Assembly: GCF_014534655.1 (NCBI RefSeq)
Contig: NZ_JACVVD010000010.1
Coordinates: forward strand, 124,001-188,000
Origin: Paenibacillus sedimenti
GTDB taxonomy: Bacteria; Bacillota; Bacilli; Paenibacillales; NBRC-103111
Reading direction: 5' to 3'
DNA: 64,000 nt
Part shown: positions 54,290 to 62,285 of the stretch, piece after piece
Layout of the letters: each line of letters starts with the position of its first letter
Numbering within the stretch: the stretch's first letter is position 1
The notes under the pieces: generated by a model
What the model was told of the DNA's origin: nothing
The model's database searches: none
The model's input: only the letters and a program-made list of their open reading frames with translations
Made by a program: the position numbers and the translations under genes

Positions 54290-54445
54290 TTACGCCACCT
54301 CTTCACTATGAGATGTATTGGCGTTACCTGCATTATACTTGATGTCTTCTTGGCGTTCTATTGTTCTGTCAATCTCTGCTTCAATAAACGGCATAAAAAG
54401 TGCTAGGAATGAATCTTTTCCGACATAGGTTCTTTCAATTTTCAT
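54290..54445 (-). CDS. Small hypothetical protein before the recombinase
   Basis: 51 residues starting MKIERTYVGKDSFLALFMPF with a charged middle. ATG at 54445 has AGGGGGCGATG upstream, and the stop lies 2 bases before the recombinase start, so the two are one operon. No family; accessory factors of recombination are often this size. Confidence 0.6.
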   Translation of the reverse strand: MKIERTYVGKDSFLALFMPFIEAEIDRTIERQEDIKYNAGNANTSHSEEVA

Positions 54446-54542
54446 GTTGTCATCGCCCCCTACTCTCAGTGGTCGTTCTATGCAGAGGAAAAGGTGCGAG
54501 AATAAAACATACAGAATCACATTCACAAATTATTTTTACTTC

Positions 54543-54572
54543 TTGATTGACAAACTCTCTTCGAACTATAAT
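54543..54572 (+). promoter_or_regulatory. Promoter of the methyltransferase leader
   Basis: TTGATT (54543-54548), 18-base spacer, perfect TATAAT (54567-54572). An overlapping TTGACA at 54547 would leave only 14 bases. Confidence 0.55.
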
Positions 54573-54602
54573 TGAATCAATCTTTCAAATGGGGTGTATT
54601 GA

Positions 54603-54632
54603 ATGTCTTTCCGTATCGTTCGAGGTATTTAG
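54603..54632 (+). CDS. Nine-codon leader ORF (MSFRIVRGI)
   Basis: ATG at 54603 with GGGGTG 6 bases upstream; encodes MSFRIVRGI and stops at TAG 54630-54632. A GGCTGG (54639-54644) / CCAGCC (54657-54662) hairpin and an AAGGG/CCCTT pair follow before the methyltransferase. The layout resembles ribosome-stalling leaders of inducible resistance genes. Confidence 0.45.
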   Translation: MSFRIVRGI

Positions 54633-54754
54633 TTTTCGGGCTGGAAAAAACGCGTACCAGCCATCAAGGGGGTAGTCTGCCCTTTGGTCTCATGAAGCTA
54701 AAACATTGAATGTTATCGGTCAACATTTTAACCTCATTGGAAGGTGGAATAAAA

Positions 54755-55504
54755 ATGAATTCATTGGATTACAAAGAATTTTATGATAAGGTCGGCAAAA
54801 TCAACGGTTGGGATTTCAGCAATGTGAAATGTGTTTCTGAAGGAACGAGATGGGACTTGTATCGTGAAGTAACGAAGTTCTGCAAGAAATCAGATATATT
54901 GCTTGACATTGGTACTGGCGGCGGGGAAGCGATATTATCAATAGCCGAATCTGCACTACTTCTAGTTGGGATTGATCAATCTACTGGAATGATTGAAACC
55001 GCAACTAAAAATTCTGCTAAATCAGGCATACCTAATGTACGTTTTCTAAAGATGGAAGCTGAAAAATTGGATTTTCCTGACGACTTTTTTAATGTAGTCT
55101 CGTGCAGACATTCGGAATTTTTCGCAAAAGAAGTCGCAAAAGTTTTAATTAAGGGCGGTACATTCCTCACTCAGCAAGTAAGCGAAAACGATAAATCAAA
55201 TATTAAAGAAGCGTTTGGAAGAGGTCAGGCATTTGGAACAAAGGCAGGTACATTAAAGCATCAATATATTACTGAATTGAGCGAAGCGGGCTTTAGCGAC
55301 ATTCAAGCATTTGAATTTAATGTTATTGAATATTACCAAACGGCTGCAGACCTGATTTTTTTACTAAAACACACTCCAATTATTCCCGACTTTGGACGGA
55401 CTGATGTTGATTTCCAAATACTCCAACAGTTTATTAATGAAAATCAAACTCAGAAGGGTATTAGGACAAATTCGGAACGCTTTATAATAGTTGCTAAGTA
55501 CTAG
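54755..55504 (+). CDS. Class I SAM-dependent methyltransferase (element cargo)
   Basis: 249 residues. Motif I LLDIGTGGGEAIL, then LVGIDQSTGMIE, MEAEKLDFPDDFFNVVSCRHSEFF and VLIKGGTFLTQQV give a Rossmann methyltransferase of the UbiE/small-molecule type. The substrate is unknown. It is the only gene in the element on the plus strand and has no evident role in mobility, so it is cargo. The structured leader hints at inducible expression, perhaps by a translation inhibitor. ATG follows GGAAGGTGG. Confidence 0.83.
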   Translation: MNSLDYKEFYDKVGKINGWDFSNVKCVSEGTRWDLYREVTKFCKKSDILLDIGTGGGEAILSIAESALLLVGIDQSTGMIETATKNSAKSGIPNVRFLKMEAEKLDFPDDFFNVVSCRHSEFFAKEVAKVLIKGGTFLTQQVSENDKSNIKEAFGRGQAFGTKAGTLKHQYITELSEAGFSDIQAFEFNVIEYYQTAADLIFLLKHTPIIPDFGRTDVDFQILQQFINENQTQKGIRTNSERFIIVAKY

Positions 55505-55515
55505 AGATTGAATGC

Positions 55516-55548
55516 AAAAAGGATACTCGTTAATCGGGTATCCTTTTT
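55516..55548. terminator. Bidirectional terminator between convergent genes
   Basis: AAAAAGGATAC / GTATCCTTTTT with an inner CG pair; T-runs on both strands. Confidence 0.85.
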
Positions 55549-55550
55549 GT

Positions 55551-56399
55551 TTATAACGCTTTATAAAATAGAGAATTTTGAAGTGCAGGAATAAATACTT
55601 CGTGAATTTGCCTTTGCAAATCTTCTTTATAAAGTTCAAATACATCAGCGGGGTGAGGGTCTAAACTTGTTGAAGCCTGTATGTGCAGGTCTCGCAACCG
55701 TTCTTTCACCTTCCGCCCCAACTCGCTCCATAACTCAGGCTGTTGTTGCAGACCTATAAGCATTGCTTTGTCAGCCGCCTTCATATCAGGCGGGAAGGAA
55801 GCGGGGAGGGTAAAGGTCATACCTTCAAATGGGTTGGTAAAATAGTCTTCCTCATTCTTAAACCTTGACCTCTGCATTTCAATGCGCCACCAATGGGGAT
55901 GGTTTTTCGGTAAGAACTTACGTTCCTTATATCCCTTGTCATAGAAGTTTATTCGCTTGTCCCCGTTGCCACTTCCGATAGTTATGGATTCCAGCTTGTC
56001 TGAAGGAGCGTAATAGACCGCCTTCTTCATGGAACGGGGTGTACTGATTGAAAGACTGGACAAGTCATAGCCGTGGTAATCAATCGCAAAATCAATTCCT
56101 GTCATGCGGGGATGCTTCATAAAGGCAATGATTTTCTGCATTTCTACAAAGGTATCCCGCCCGTGTAATGTGTTGGGATTGAAGTCTACCCTAACATTTT
56201 CCTCCCCTTTTTCTCTGCTATTTATCTGTATAAAACTTCCATCAACACACTTGATATTTGTATCATAGTCGCCCTGTCTAGTGCTTCTGTAGATTGTTTC
56301 AATGTAAGGATTCAATTCCAGTGACTTAGAAAAGTATGATAGGTCAGAAATGTATGCCAATGCAGAAACACGGTCTATCGAGCATGTCACGTCTTTCAA
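55551..56399 (-). CDS. Rep_trans/MobT-like replication initiator or relaxase
   Basis: About 282 residues. The layout resembles replication initiation factors of the Rep_trans family, which includes rolling-circle plasmid Reps and MobT relaxases of Tn916-like elements: MTGIDFAIDYHG, INFYDKGYKERK with the tyrosine region, and HWWRIEMQRSRF. It would nick the element's origin for replication or transfer. TTG at 56399 is chosen because a poly-G tract gives a ribosome site 6 bases before it; an in-frame ATG at 56432 reads through that tract and lacks one. Confidence 0.75.
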   Translation of the reverse strand: MKDVTCSIDRVSALAYISDLSYFSKSLELNPYIETIYRSTRQGDYDTNIKCVDGSFIQINSREKGEENVRVDFNPNTLHGRDTFVEMQKIIAFMKHPRMTGIDFAIDYHGYDLSSLSISTPRSMKKAVYYAPSDKLESITIGSGNGDKRINFYDKGYKERKFLPKNHPHWWRIEMQRSRFKNEEDYFTNPFEGMTFTLPASFPPDMKAADKAMLIGLQQQPELWSELGRKVKERLRDLHIQASTSLDPHPADVFELYKEDLQRQIHEVFIPALQNSLFYKAL

Positions 56400-56405
56400 T
56401 TTTTT

Positions 56406-56415
56406 CCCCCCCCCC
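56406..56415. repeat. Homopolymer C10 (G10 on the coding strand)
   Basis: Ten identical bases at the start of the initiator/relaxase gene, serving either as its ribosome site or as codons depending on the true start. Prone to slippage or sequencing error. Confidence 0.85.
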
Positions 56416-56457
56416 ATGTCCAAAAAGTACATTATTTACGGATGTTATAGTGCCGTT

Positions 56458-56697
56458 TTAGCCCGCCATTGGACAGACAGCTTCAACGTCGAACCCCTTC
56501 TCCTGTAAAAACTGTTTCAATTCGTCCTCACGAATCCATACAGGCTTGTAAGAAGCCCCACGAATCCCGTTAGGAATCGCTTCATAGCGTAGCCCCTCAT
56601 TTTGACACCAATTCCAGATACGTTGCATTGTGTAAACTCTCGTAGGACTTGCTTTCGTTAGTAAATTTGAAATCTCATTCAATGTATACATTCGCAT
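56458..56697 (-). CDS. Small DNA-binding protein (helix-turn-helix)
   Basis: 79 residues; YTLNEISNLLTKASPTRVYT and RIWNWCQNEGL give a MerR/Xis-like winged-helix pattern, with WIREDELKQFLQEKG at the C-terminus. ATG at 56697 follows GGGGCGGTG and starts 2 bases after the upstream stop. Probably regulates or assists the initiator gene next to it. Confidence 0.65.
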   Translation of the reverse strand: MRMYTLNEISNLLTKASPTRVYTMQRIWNWCQNEGLRYEAIPNGIRGASYKPVWIREDELKQFLQEKGFDVEAVCPMAG

Positions 56698-56699
56698 GA

Positions 56700-57077
56700 T
56701 TAGCACCGCCCCGTAACATAGTCGTGTAAACTTTGGGCATTAACAACGTAAGCCCCGCCCTCAAAACCTGCCTTAAGTTTCCCCGCCTGTATCAGCTTGT
56801 GTACCGCCGCTTCAGTTTGCAATCCTAGCTTGGTCATTGTCTCACCAATGGTAAGACTCCCTGAACGTGTTACAACGGGCGTAAGGGTTTCCTGAAGAGC
56901 TTTCCCGCTTCGACTAGCGTACTTCTTAAGACTGCTCACGATAATTCGTGTCTTGCCATTCTCAGGCTTAGATTGCTCCAAGTACCCGTGCTGTCTAAGC
57001 TGTAGAATCTTCTGTTCGCTCATGCCTAGCATTGCAGCGGCTTCAGTGAGTGAGACCGTCTTACTGTTGATAATCAT
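56700..57077 (-). CDS. DNA-binding protein with two MerR/excisionase-like helices
   Basis: 125 residues. The first half SLTEAAAMLGMSEQKILQLRQHGYLE and the second half TIGETMTKLGLQTEAAVHKLIQAGKL are each helix-turn-helix units, suggesting an internal duplication. ATG at 57077 has GGAGGTAGCGGCA upstream and overlaps the previous gene by 17 bases. Confidence 0.7.
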   Translation of the reverse strand: MIINSKTVSLTEAAAMLGMSEQKILQLRQHGYLEQSKPENGKTRIIVSSLKKYASRSGKALQETLTPVVTRSGSLTIGETMTKLGLQTEAAVHKLIQAGKLKAGFEGGAYVVNAQSLHDYVTGRC

Positions 57078-57255
57078 TGCCGCTACCTCCTGACGTATCG
57101 TTAAGAATGAACTTCTTTAACCCCGATTGTGGGATTCTAATGACCCGCCCAACCTTCACAGATGGAATAATGTTGTTCGAGACAAGCCTATGAATCGTTC
57201 GATAGGAAACCCGTAGTAGGGCTTTAGCTTCCTGCATTGTCAGCATCTGCTCCAA
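57061..57255 (-). CDS. Excisionase-like helix-turn-helix protein
   Basis: About 64 residues: MLTMQEAKALLRVSYRTIHR, NNIIPSVKVGRVIRIPQSGL, the standard Xis/MerR-type N-terminal fold. TTG at 57255 has AAAGGAG 9 bases upstream; ATG at 57246 is also possible. First gene of the three-gene DNA-binding operon and the best candidate for a recombination directionality factor. Confidence 0.72.
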   Translation of the reverse strand: MEQMLTMQEAKALLRVSYRTIHRLVSNNIIPSVKVGRVIRIPQSGLKKFILNDTSGGSGNDYQQ

Positions 57256-57282
57256 TGCTTCCAACTCCTTTCAAATATTGTC

Positions 57283-57297
57283 ACCTACAATATAGGT
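57283..57297. promoter_or_regulatory. Palindromic operator candidate
   Basis: ACCTA-CAATA-TAGGT, 28 bases before the first helix-turn-helix gene and overlapping a TATATT-like -10 on the minus strand. Autoregulation by one of the small proteins is inferred. Confidence 0.4.
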
Positions 57298-57753
57298 AAT
57301 TGGGGCAGTTACGGAACAGACAGAGCGTAAAGAGGAGTAGAGACGTGTAATAAGTCTTTAATAAGAATCGATTATATTCCGTTCTCATGAAGAAAAGCGG
57401 GACATAAGCAAGCTAAGGTAATTGAAGGCTGTATGATGGTATCTATGAAAATTCAGTCATTGGGCTGAGGAAGAGATTTAAGAATAGGGATACTTTCTAA
57501 AGCATTTTAGTTTGGTAGGGAGATAGTATATTAGCTATGTTCATGTTAATAATAGAAGTATCACGCTCCTTTATTTGCCCCGCCGATATGGTTGGGGCTT
57601 CCTTTGTGCGTACAGATGATATTTGCAGAAATTTCAGGCGGGTATGACAAGCCTTAACATCGACTCAGATGTAATGACTAATTCATCAGGCAATGGGTGG
57701 GGGGTACAACAAAGGACGACTATCAATAGCCGCCCCTAATTGAACTTATTGTC
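57298..57753. other. Non-coding left part of the element
   Basis: No gene that I can support. Short open frames (for example about 37 codons from 57539 on plus) lack ribosome sites. The region may hold the replication or transfer origin, but I see no recognised nick site. Confidence 0.3.
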
Positions 57754-57781
57754 AAAAAAAAGAAGCGGGATTTCTCCCGCT
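57754..57781 (-). terminator. Terminator following the replacement rlmD 3' end
   Basis: AGCGGGA-GAAA-TCCCGCT then TTCTTTTTTTT on the minus strand, 33 bases after the rlmD-type stop. It lies on the element side of attL. Confidence 0.8.
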
Positions 57782-57813
57782 CCGTTGCTGTATACGCCAA
57801 TACACCTCAACTA

Positions 57814-57912
57814 TTAGTCTTTCCTGACCAACAGTGAGCAACACTCCACATGCACCGTATGCGGGAACATTTGTGTTTGGAATGGAATCATATCAAAAGA
57901 CGTGGACCGAAA
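57814..57912 (-). pseudogene. rlmD-type 3' fragment at attL, with element-supplied ending
   Basis: Minus strand reads FDMIPFQTQMFPHTVHVECC then SLLVRKD and a stop, the C-terminal pattern of RlmD-type 23S rRNA uracil-5-methyltransferases. Only about 32 codons remain; further upstream the sequence is the TRAP permease region, so the 5' part of the gene is missing. Confidence 0.65.
57841..57852. other. attL core
   Basis: ACACTCCACATG, identical to the attR core and in the same HVEC codons. Confidence 0.7.
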
Positions 57913-57981
57913 AAGTCACACGTCTCCTTTTACGTACCTCTTTTCTCTTCTTGATGCTTCAATTTACGCTATATACTTCAT

Positions 57982-59949
57982 CTAATTAAGACTCCCCTTC
58001 CGCCTCTTCCCCTGAACATACTGCAAACTGAACATGACCCCGAGCGTACCCATACCGATAAGATCGGTAACAAGCCCTGGGATAATGAGCAGAAGCCCCG
58101 CTGCGATAACGATAAGCCGTTCGACTGCGTTCAATGGCCGCAACCAGAATCCGATCATCCCCGCCCCGACGCCGATCATGCCGATGACAGCGGTAACCGT
58201 AACGCCGACAGCTTCAGCCCAGGTGGTATCGATTAGCAGCAGCTGCGGCTGATACACGAAGATGAAAGGAATGATGAAAGCGGCAATCGCGACACGTGTC
58301 GATTCCAGGCCTGTTTTCATCGGGTTGGAATCGGCGATGCCGGAAGCTGCGAAGGATGCTAGCGCAACAGGTGGCGTAATATCGGCTACGATCCCAAAAT
58401 AGAACACAAACATGTGAGCGGCCAGCAGGGGGACAGGGTAATCCAGTGCGATAATGGCCGGCGCAGCGATCGTAGAGGTGATGATATAGTTGGCCGTAGT
58501 CGGCGTGCCCATACCAAGCACCAAGCTTGCCAGCATGGTCAGGATAAGCGTAGGCAGCAGCAAGCCTCCCGCCAGCTCCAACAAGCCGTTCGCGAATTTT
58601 AAGCCTATACCCGTCAATGTGATAACGCCGACGATGATCCCCGCACAAGCGGTTGCAGCAACCACGCCGAGAGCGGATCTTGCCCCATCTTCCAAAGCCG
58701 ATAAAATGTCCTTAAAGGACATACGGGTGGCCTTTCGGACGGCGCCCACAACGATAACAGACAATATTCCGTAGATGGCCGAACGCATGGGGGACATACC
58801 TGACATCAAAAAGCCGATAATCGCCAAGATCGGGATCAATAAATACAGCTTTTGCAGAACCTCTTTGCGCCTCGGAAGTTCTTCCGGAAGAAGCCCCCTC
58901 AGTCCAAGCCGCTTCGCCTCAAAGTGTACCATAATCCAAATCCCGGTAAAAAACAGCAGCGCCGGAATTAAAGCGGCCAGTGCCACCTGGGAATAAGGAA
59001 TGTTCGTGAATTCGGCCATTAGAAAGGCAGCCGCTCCCATGATCGGGGGCATAATTTGGCCGCCTGTTGAAGAGGACGCTTCGACAGCTCCGGCAAATTC
59101 GCGCCGGTAACCAAGACGCTTCATCATCGGGATCGTGAAGGCTCCGGATGTCACAACGTTGGCGACGGAACTGCCGCTGATCGTCCCCTGTAAGGCGCTG
59201 GAGAATATCGTTACCTTGGCCGGTCCTCCGATTCTCCTTCCCGCTACGACTAAGGACAGATCGTTGAAGTATTCGCCGACCCCCGTTTTGTCCAAAAAAG
59301 AACCAAATAAAATGAAAAGAAAAATAAAGCTGGCAGAAACCATCAGCGGAGTCCCCAAAATCCCTTCAGATGTGAAATACATCTGGCTGATCAACCGTTC
59401 CAGCGACACGCCCCGATGCTCTAAAAATCCAGGCATATGATTGCCGAAATAGGCATAAAGCAGAAACACCGCCGCAATCGTCACGATGGGAATACCGACC
59501 ACACGCAGCGCTGCAATCAGTACCAGAATCATCGCAAGTCCGCCGACGATAAAATCGGTTACCGTAAAATTACCGATACGGTTAAACAGTTCCTCATAGT
59601 TCAGTAGCCAGTACAGCCCCACCCCGATACCAAGCGCCGCCAAAACATAGTCGTACCACGGGATTCGGCTGCCCCGCCCTTTTTTGGTAGAAGGATATAA
59701 AAGAAAAATGAGGCCTAATCCAAAAGATAGGTGCACCGCACGATGAACTTGGTCAGGGAACGGGGTAAAAAAGCTGACATACAGCTGATACAAGGAAAAC
59801 AATACGGCAAACGCGAACGTAAAGGCTCTCATCACTCCCTCAAGCCGTCGAAAGGCGAAATCGGGATCATATTTGCCGATCATTTCCTGTATTTCTTCCT
59901 GGCTCATGGTTTCCTTTTCGATTTCTGACGCCTTTGGGCTATCGGCCAA
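57982..59949 (-). CDS. TRAP transporter fused permease (DctQM type)
   Basis: 655 residues. Four N-terminal transmembrane segments (DctQ-like, about 40-150) are fused to a DctM domain with about twelve more, including the conserved GSSVANVVTSGAFTIPMMKRLGY and SSTGGQIMPPIMGAAAF re-entrant loops and GMGTPTTANYII. It forms the membrane part of a TAXI-type TRAP importer, driven by an ion gradient, for an organic acid or amino acid. TTG at 59949 with AAAGGAG upstream; overlaps the DUF1850 gene by 11 bases. Confidence 0.93.
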   Translation of the reverse strand: MADSPKASEIEKETMSQEEIQEMIGKYDPDFAFRRLEGVMRAFTFAFAVLFSLYQLYVSFFTPFPDQVHRAVHLSFGLGLIFLLYPSTKKGRGSRIPWYDYVLAALGIGVGLYWLLNYEELFNRIGNFTVTDFIVGGLAMILVLIAALRVVGIPIVTIAAVFLLYAYFGNHMPGFLEHRGVSLERLISQMYFTSEGILGTPLMVSASFIFLFILFGSFLDKTGVGEYFNDLSLVVAGRRIGGPAKVTIFSSALQGTISGSSVANVVTSGAFTIPMMKRLGYRREFAGAVEASSSTGGQIMPPIMGAAAFLMAEFTNIPYSQVALAALIPALLFFTGIWIMVHFEAKRLGLRGLLPEELPRRKEVLQKLYLLIPILAIIGFLMSGMSPMRSAIYGILSVIVVGAVRKATRMSFKDILSALEDGARSALGVVAATACAGIIVGVITLTGIGLKFANGLLELAGGLLLPTLILTMLASLVLGMGTPTTANYIITSTIAAPAIIALDYPVPLLAAHMFVFYFGIVADITPPVALASFAASGIADSNPMKTGLESTRVAIAAFIIPFIFVYQPQLLLIDTTWAEAVGVTVTAVIGMIGVGAGMIGFWLRPLNAVERLIVIAAGLLLIIPGLVTDLIGMGTLGVMFSLQYVQGKRRKGSLN

Positions 59950-60505
59950 TGTGGAGCACTCCTTTCAAATAAACCCATACATTCAGACTGCTGATTTCAA
60001 ACCGTACCGCCGAACCCGGCATACTGAGTTGCGAAAGAGGGATCACTTGATCTCGCAGAAGCAGTTTATGGTCGGCAATCACCTGCCCGATTCGAAGCTC
60101 AAACATGTCCAGGTTCCGATGGATGTTCTCAATCCGCATTTTTCCGTTTTCCATTCGAAAGGTTTCGTTTCCTTCGAGCGAGGATGGAATCCCGACCCCA
60201 TAGGATTCAAATACCATGGAGTCCAGAACCATTTGCCTTTTCTCATTAATGAAAAAACGCTCCTCAATCGGCGTGCGGTGAATCGAATGAATATACGTAA
60301 GCGAGAATCGTCCATTCTTTTCCATCCGTGATTGAAAGACGACTTGGCCGTCTGCCACCTGCCTGATCGTTAAGGCCGGGATGGTAGAGGCCCATAACCA
60401 TATGGCTGCAGAAACAACGGTTACGAAAAGGATAGGCCACAGCCATATTCGAAGAAAAACAGGTGCGGGAGCCCACTCCCACACCCTTGGTTTTAAGTAC
60501 ATCAT
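59939..60505 (-). CDS. DUF1850 protein of the TRAP operon
   Basis: 188 residues. One N-terminal transmembrane helix (about 18-40), then an extracytoplasmic domain with SLTYIHSIHRTPIEERF and MVFESYGVGIPS, the DUF1850 signature. These proteins almost always lie between TAXI and TRAP permease genes and are presumed accessory subunits. ATG overlaps the TAXI stop (ATGA), so they are translationally coupled. Confidence 0.85.
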   Translation of the reverse strand: MMYLKPRVWEWAPAPVFLRIWLWPILFVTVVSAAIWLWASTIPALTIRQVADGQVVFQSRMEKNGRFSLTYIHSIHRTPIEERFFINEKRQMVLDSMVFESYGVGIPSSLEGNETFRMENGKMRIENIHRNLDMFELRIGQVIADHKLLLRDQVIPLSQLSMPGSAVRFEISSLNVWVYLKGVLHIGR

Positions 60506-61509
60506 TTTATAACGCCTTTTTCTTTGAGGTACTTCTGTGCACCCGGATGCAGCGGTATACTGATACCTTCCAGCGCTTTGTCGGTTTGGATTTCTTTCGC
60601 CTTGGCGTTGATGGCGATCAGCGGCTGCGTATTTTCATATATCGTCTTGGTGATGTCATAGACGAGCTGCGTATCCAGCTCAGCACGAATGGACATAATC
60701 GCTTTAACCGCGACCGTTTTTACTTCGGCGTCCTGTTTAGGGTAGGTTTTGGAAGGAATCACTTGCTGACTGTAATACTTGTATTTATCCGTAATGGCCT
60801 TCATTTTGTCAGCTTCGATCGTTAGAATCTGTACGCCTGTAGTTGCAGCCAGCTCGTTAATCGCTGCCGTTGGCGCTCCCGCCGTTACGAATGCCGCATC
60901 CAAGCCGCCGTCCTGGATTTTTTTCGCCGAATCGCCGAAGGACAGACGCTCTGTGCTAAAATCGTTAAAGGTAAGACCATAAGCTTCAAGAATTTGTCTG
61001 GCGTTCACTTCTGTTCCGCTGCCCGGTGCGCCTACGGAAACTTTTTTGCCTTTCAGCTCCGACACGGATTTAATTCCGCTTTTTTCCGATACCACGACTT
61101 GAATGGTTTCCTGGTAAAGCGCGCCAATGGCCTGCAGGTTCTTGACCGCGCCGTCTTTAAACATTTCCGTGCCCAGAGCCGCGTAATCCGCGATGTCGCC
61201 TTGCGTAATCGCCAGATCGACTTCTTTCTTGCTGATTAAGCGCATATTTTCAACTGCTGCGCCGGTCACCTGTGCCGTGGCGTTCGTTTTTGCCTTTTCT
61301 TTAATCAGGTTGGCGATACCGCCGCCTAGCGGATAATAGGTGCCAGCCGTGCCGCCTGTCGCAATAACCAGGCTGGACGGTTTCTCTCCCGCATTCTGCG
61401 CTTCAGATGCTTTGGGCACAGATGCTTCCTGCGGCGTACCTCCGCAAGCGGTTAAAGCCATGATACAAACAATGGCAATAACGAATCCTTTGCTCACACG
61501 TCTGATCAT
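60502..61509 (-). CDS. TAXI-family TRAP solute-binding lipoprotein
   Basis: 335 residues. Lipoprotein signal with lipobox LTACGG (cysteine near residue 21). The mature domain has IATGGTAGTYYPLGGGIA, the TAXI hallmark, plus GKKVSVGAPGSGTEVNARQIL. It captures substrate at the outer membrane face for the fused permease. ATG at 61509 follows GGAGGGGATGACA. First gene of the operon. Confidence 0.92.
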   Translation of the reverse strand: MIRRVSKGFVIAIVCIMALTACGGTPQEASVPKASEAQNAGEKPSSLVIATGGTAGTYYPLGGGIANLIKEKAKTNATAQVTGAAVENMRLISKKEVDLAITQGDIADYAALGTEMFKDGAVKNLQAIGALYQETIQVVVSEKSGIKSVSELKGKKVSVGAPGSGTEVNARQILEAYGLTFNDFSTERLSFGDSAKKIQDGGLDAAFVTAGAPTAAINELAATTGVQILTIEADKMKAITDKYKYYSQQVIPSKTYPKQDAEVKTVAVKAIMSIRAELDTQLVYDITKTIYENTQPLIAINAKAKEIQTDKALEGISIPLHPGAQKYLKEKGVIK

Positions 61510-61668
61510 TGTCATCCCCTCCAATAATAGATAAATCTTTTTTATGTAGATAATTGCATCTCGGTAGTATGTATATGTTTGTGGTGCGGAAAAAATCAAG
61601 ATAGAAATTGATTTTGGAAAATAAACAGTACGAAGAGATTCTGAATCTAATTTTGAGGTCTGTATATG

Positions 61669-61704
61669 AAAAAAAGATGACTCCCGATGTTCGGGAGCCA
61701 CCTT
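61669..61704 (-). terminator. Terminator after the HEAT-repeat gene
   Basis: CTCCCGA-TGT-TCGGGAG extended by GA/CC, with seven T on the minus strand and TTTTT on the plus. Confidence 0.75.
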
Positions 61705-61745
61705 TTTCCAGTATCAGCACTTGGTGTGTTATGATCGTTTTCAGC

Positions 61746-62189
61746 CTATCTTATCGTTAAAGAAGCCCATGCGTTTTCAAGCCACTTATCAAAGTCGGCG
61801 CCCTTTTCACCTTCGTAGGTATCATATAAATCGCTTCTCGTCTTTTTCAACTTCTCTTTGAATTCTTCATATGTATGCCCTTCTGGCAAACTCTTCTTAA
61901 TTCTTACCAAGATTTTTGTTGCTCCTTTAATCAAGTCGCCTTTTTTCCTTGGCGGTAATTGAACATCTTCACCAAATTTTCGGAGCTCATGGAAGGCCGC
62001 CTCTTGAACTGTATAAACCGCATCGCCCTTCATTACATGCATGAGTACGTTGATGGTTGGGCTGCTATTCCACTGACCTAACTCTTCAACCGCATCCAAA
62101 CGCTCTCTCCAATTTGATGTTCGATTGGCAGCTTTTTTGAGCTCCTCAAAGTTTGGAGGCAACTCACTTTTAACTTCTATATGATTCAA
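61746..62189 (-). CDS. HEAT-repeat-domain protein
   Basis: About 147 residues. Helical repeats with WRERLDAVEELGQWNSSPTINVLMHVMKGDAVYTVQEAAFHEL match the HEAT_2/PBS-lyase pattern, followed by a basic helical tail. It is probably a protein-interaction scaffold; the target is unknown. TTG at 62189 has AAAAGGAG upstream, preferred to an ATG 57 bases earlier. Confidence 0.75.
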   Translation of the reverse strand: MNHIEVKSELPPNFEELKKAANRTSNWRERLDAVEELGQWNSSPTINVLMHVMKGDAVYTVQEAAFHELRKFGEDVQLPPRKKGDLIKGATKILVRIKKSLPEGHTYEEFKEKLKKTRSDLYDTYEGEKGADFDKWLENAWASLTIR

Positions 62190-62247
62190 CTGCTTCACTC
62201 TCCTTTTGCTTCTATATTGTACTACTTTCTTACTTGCAGCATACAAA

Positions 62248-62285
62248 GAAAAAAGCAGGTCGACTAAGCTCCGTCACCTCCTGCT
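62248..62285 (-). terminator. Terminator at the end of the response-regulator gene
   Basis: AGCAGG ... CCTGCT arms with TTTTTTC on the minus strand, overlapping the stop codon. Confidence 0.6.

Larger units (their letters stand above)
52763..57852. mobile_element. Integrated element of about 5.1 kb (IME-like, serine recombinase)
   Basis: Identical 12-base cores ACACTCCACATG lie at 52763-52774 and 57841-57852, 5078 bases apart. Both sit in rlmD-type 3' coding sequence at the codons for HVEC. Between them are a large serine recombinase, a small gene, a methyltransferase cargo gene, a Rep_trans/MobT-like initiator and three helix-turn-helix proteins. The element brings its own replacement rlmD 3' end and terminator at one side. 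A replication or mobilisation protein without conjugation genes is what integrative mobilizable elements look like. Confidence 0.8.
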
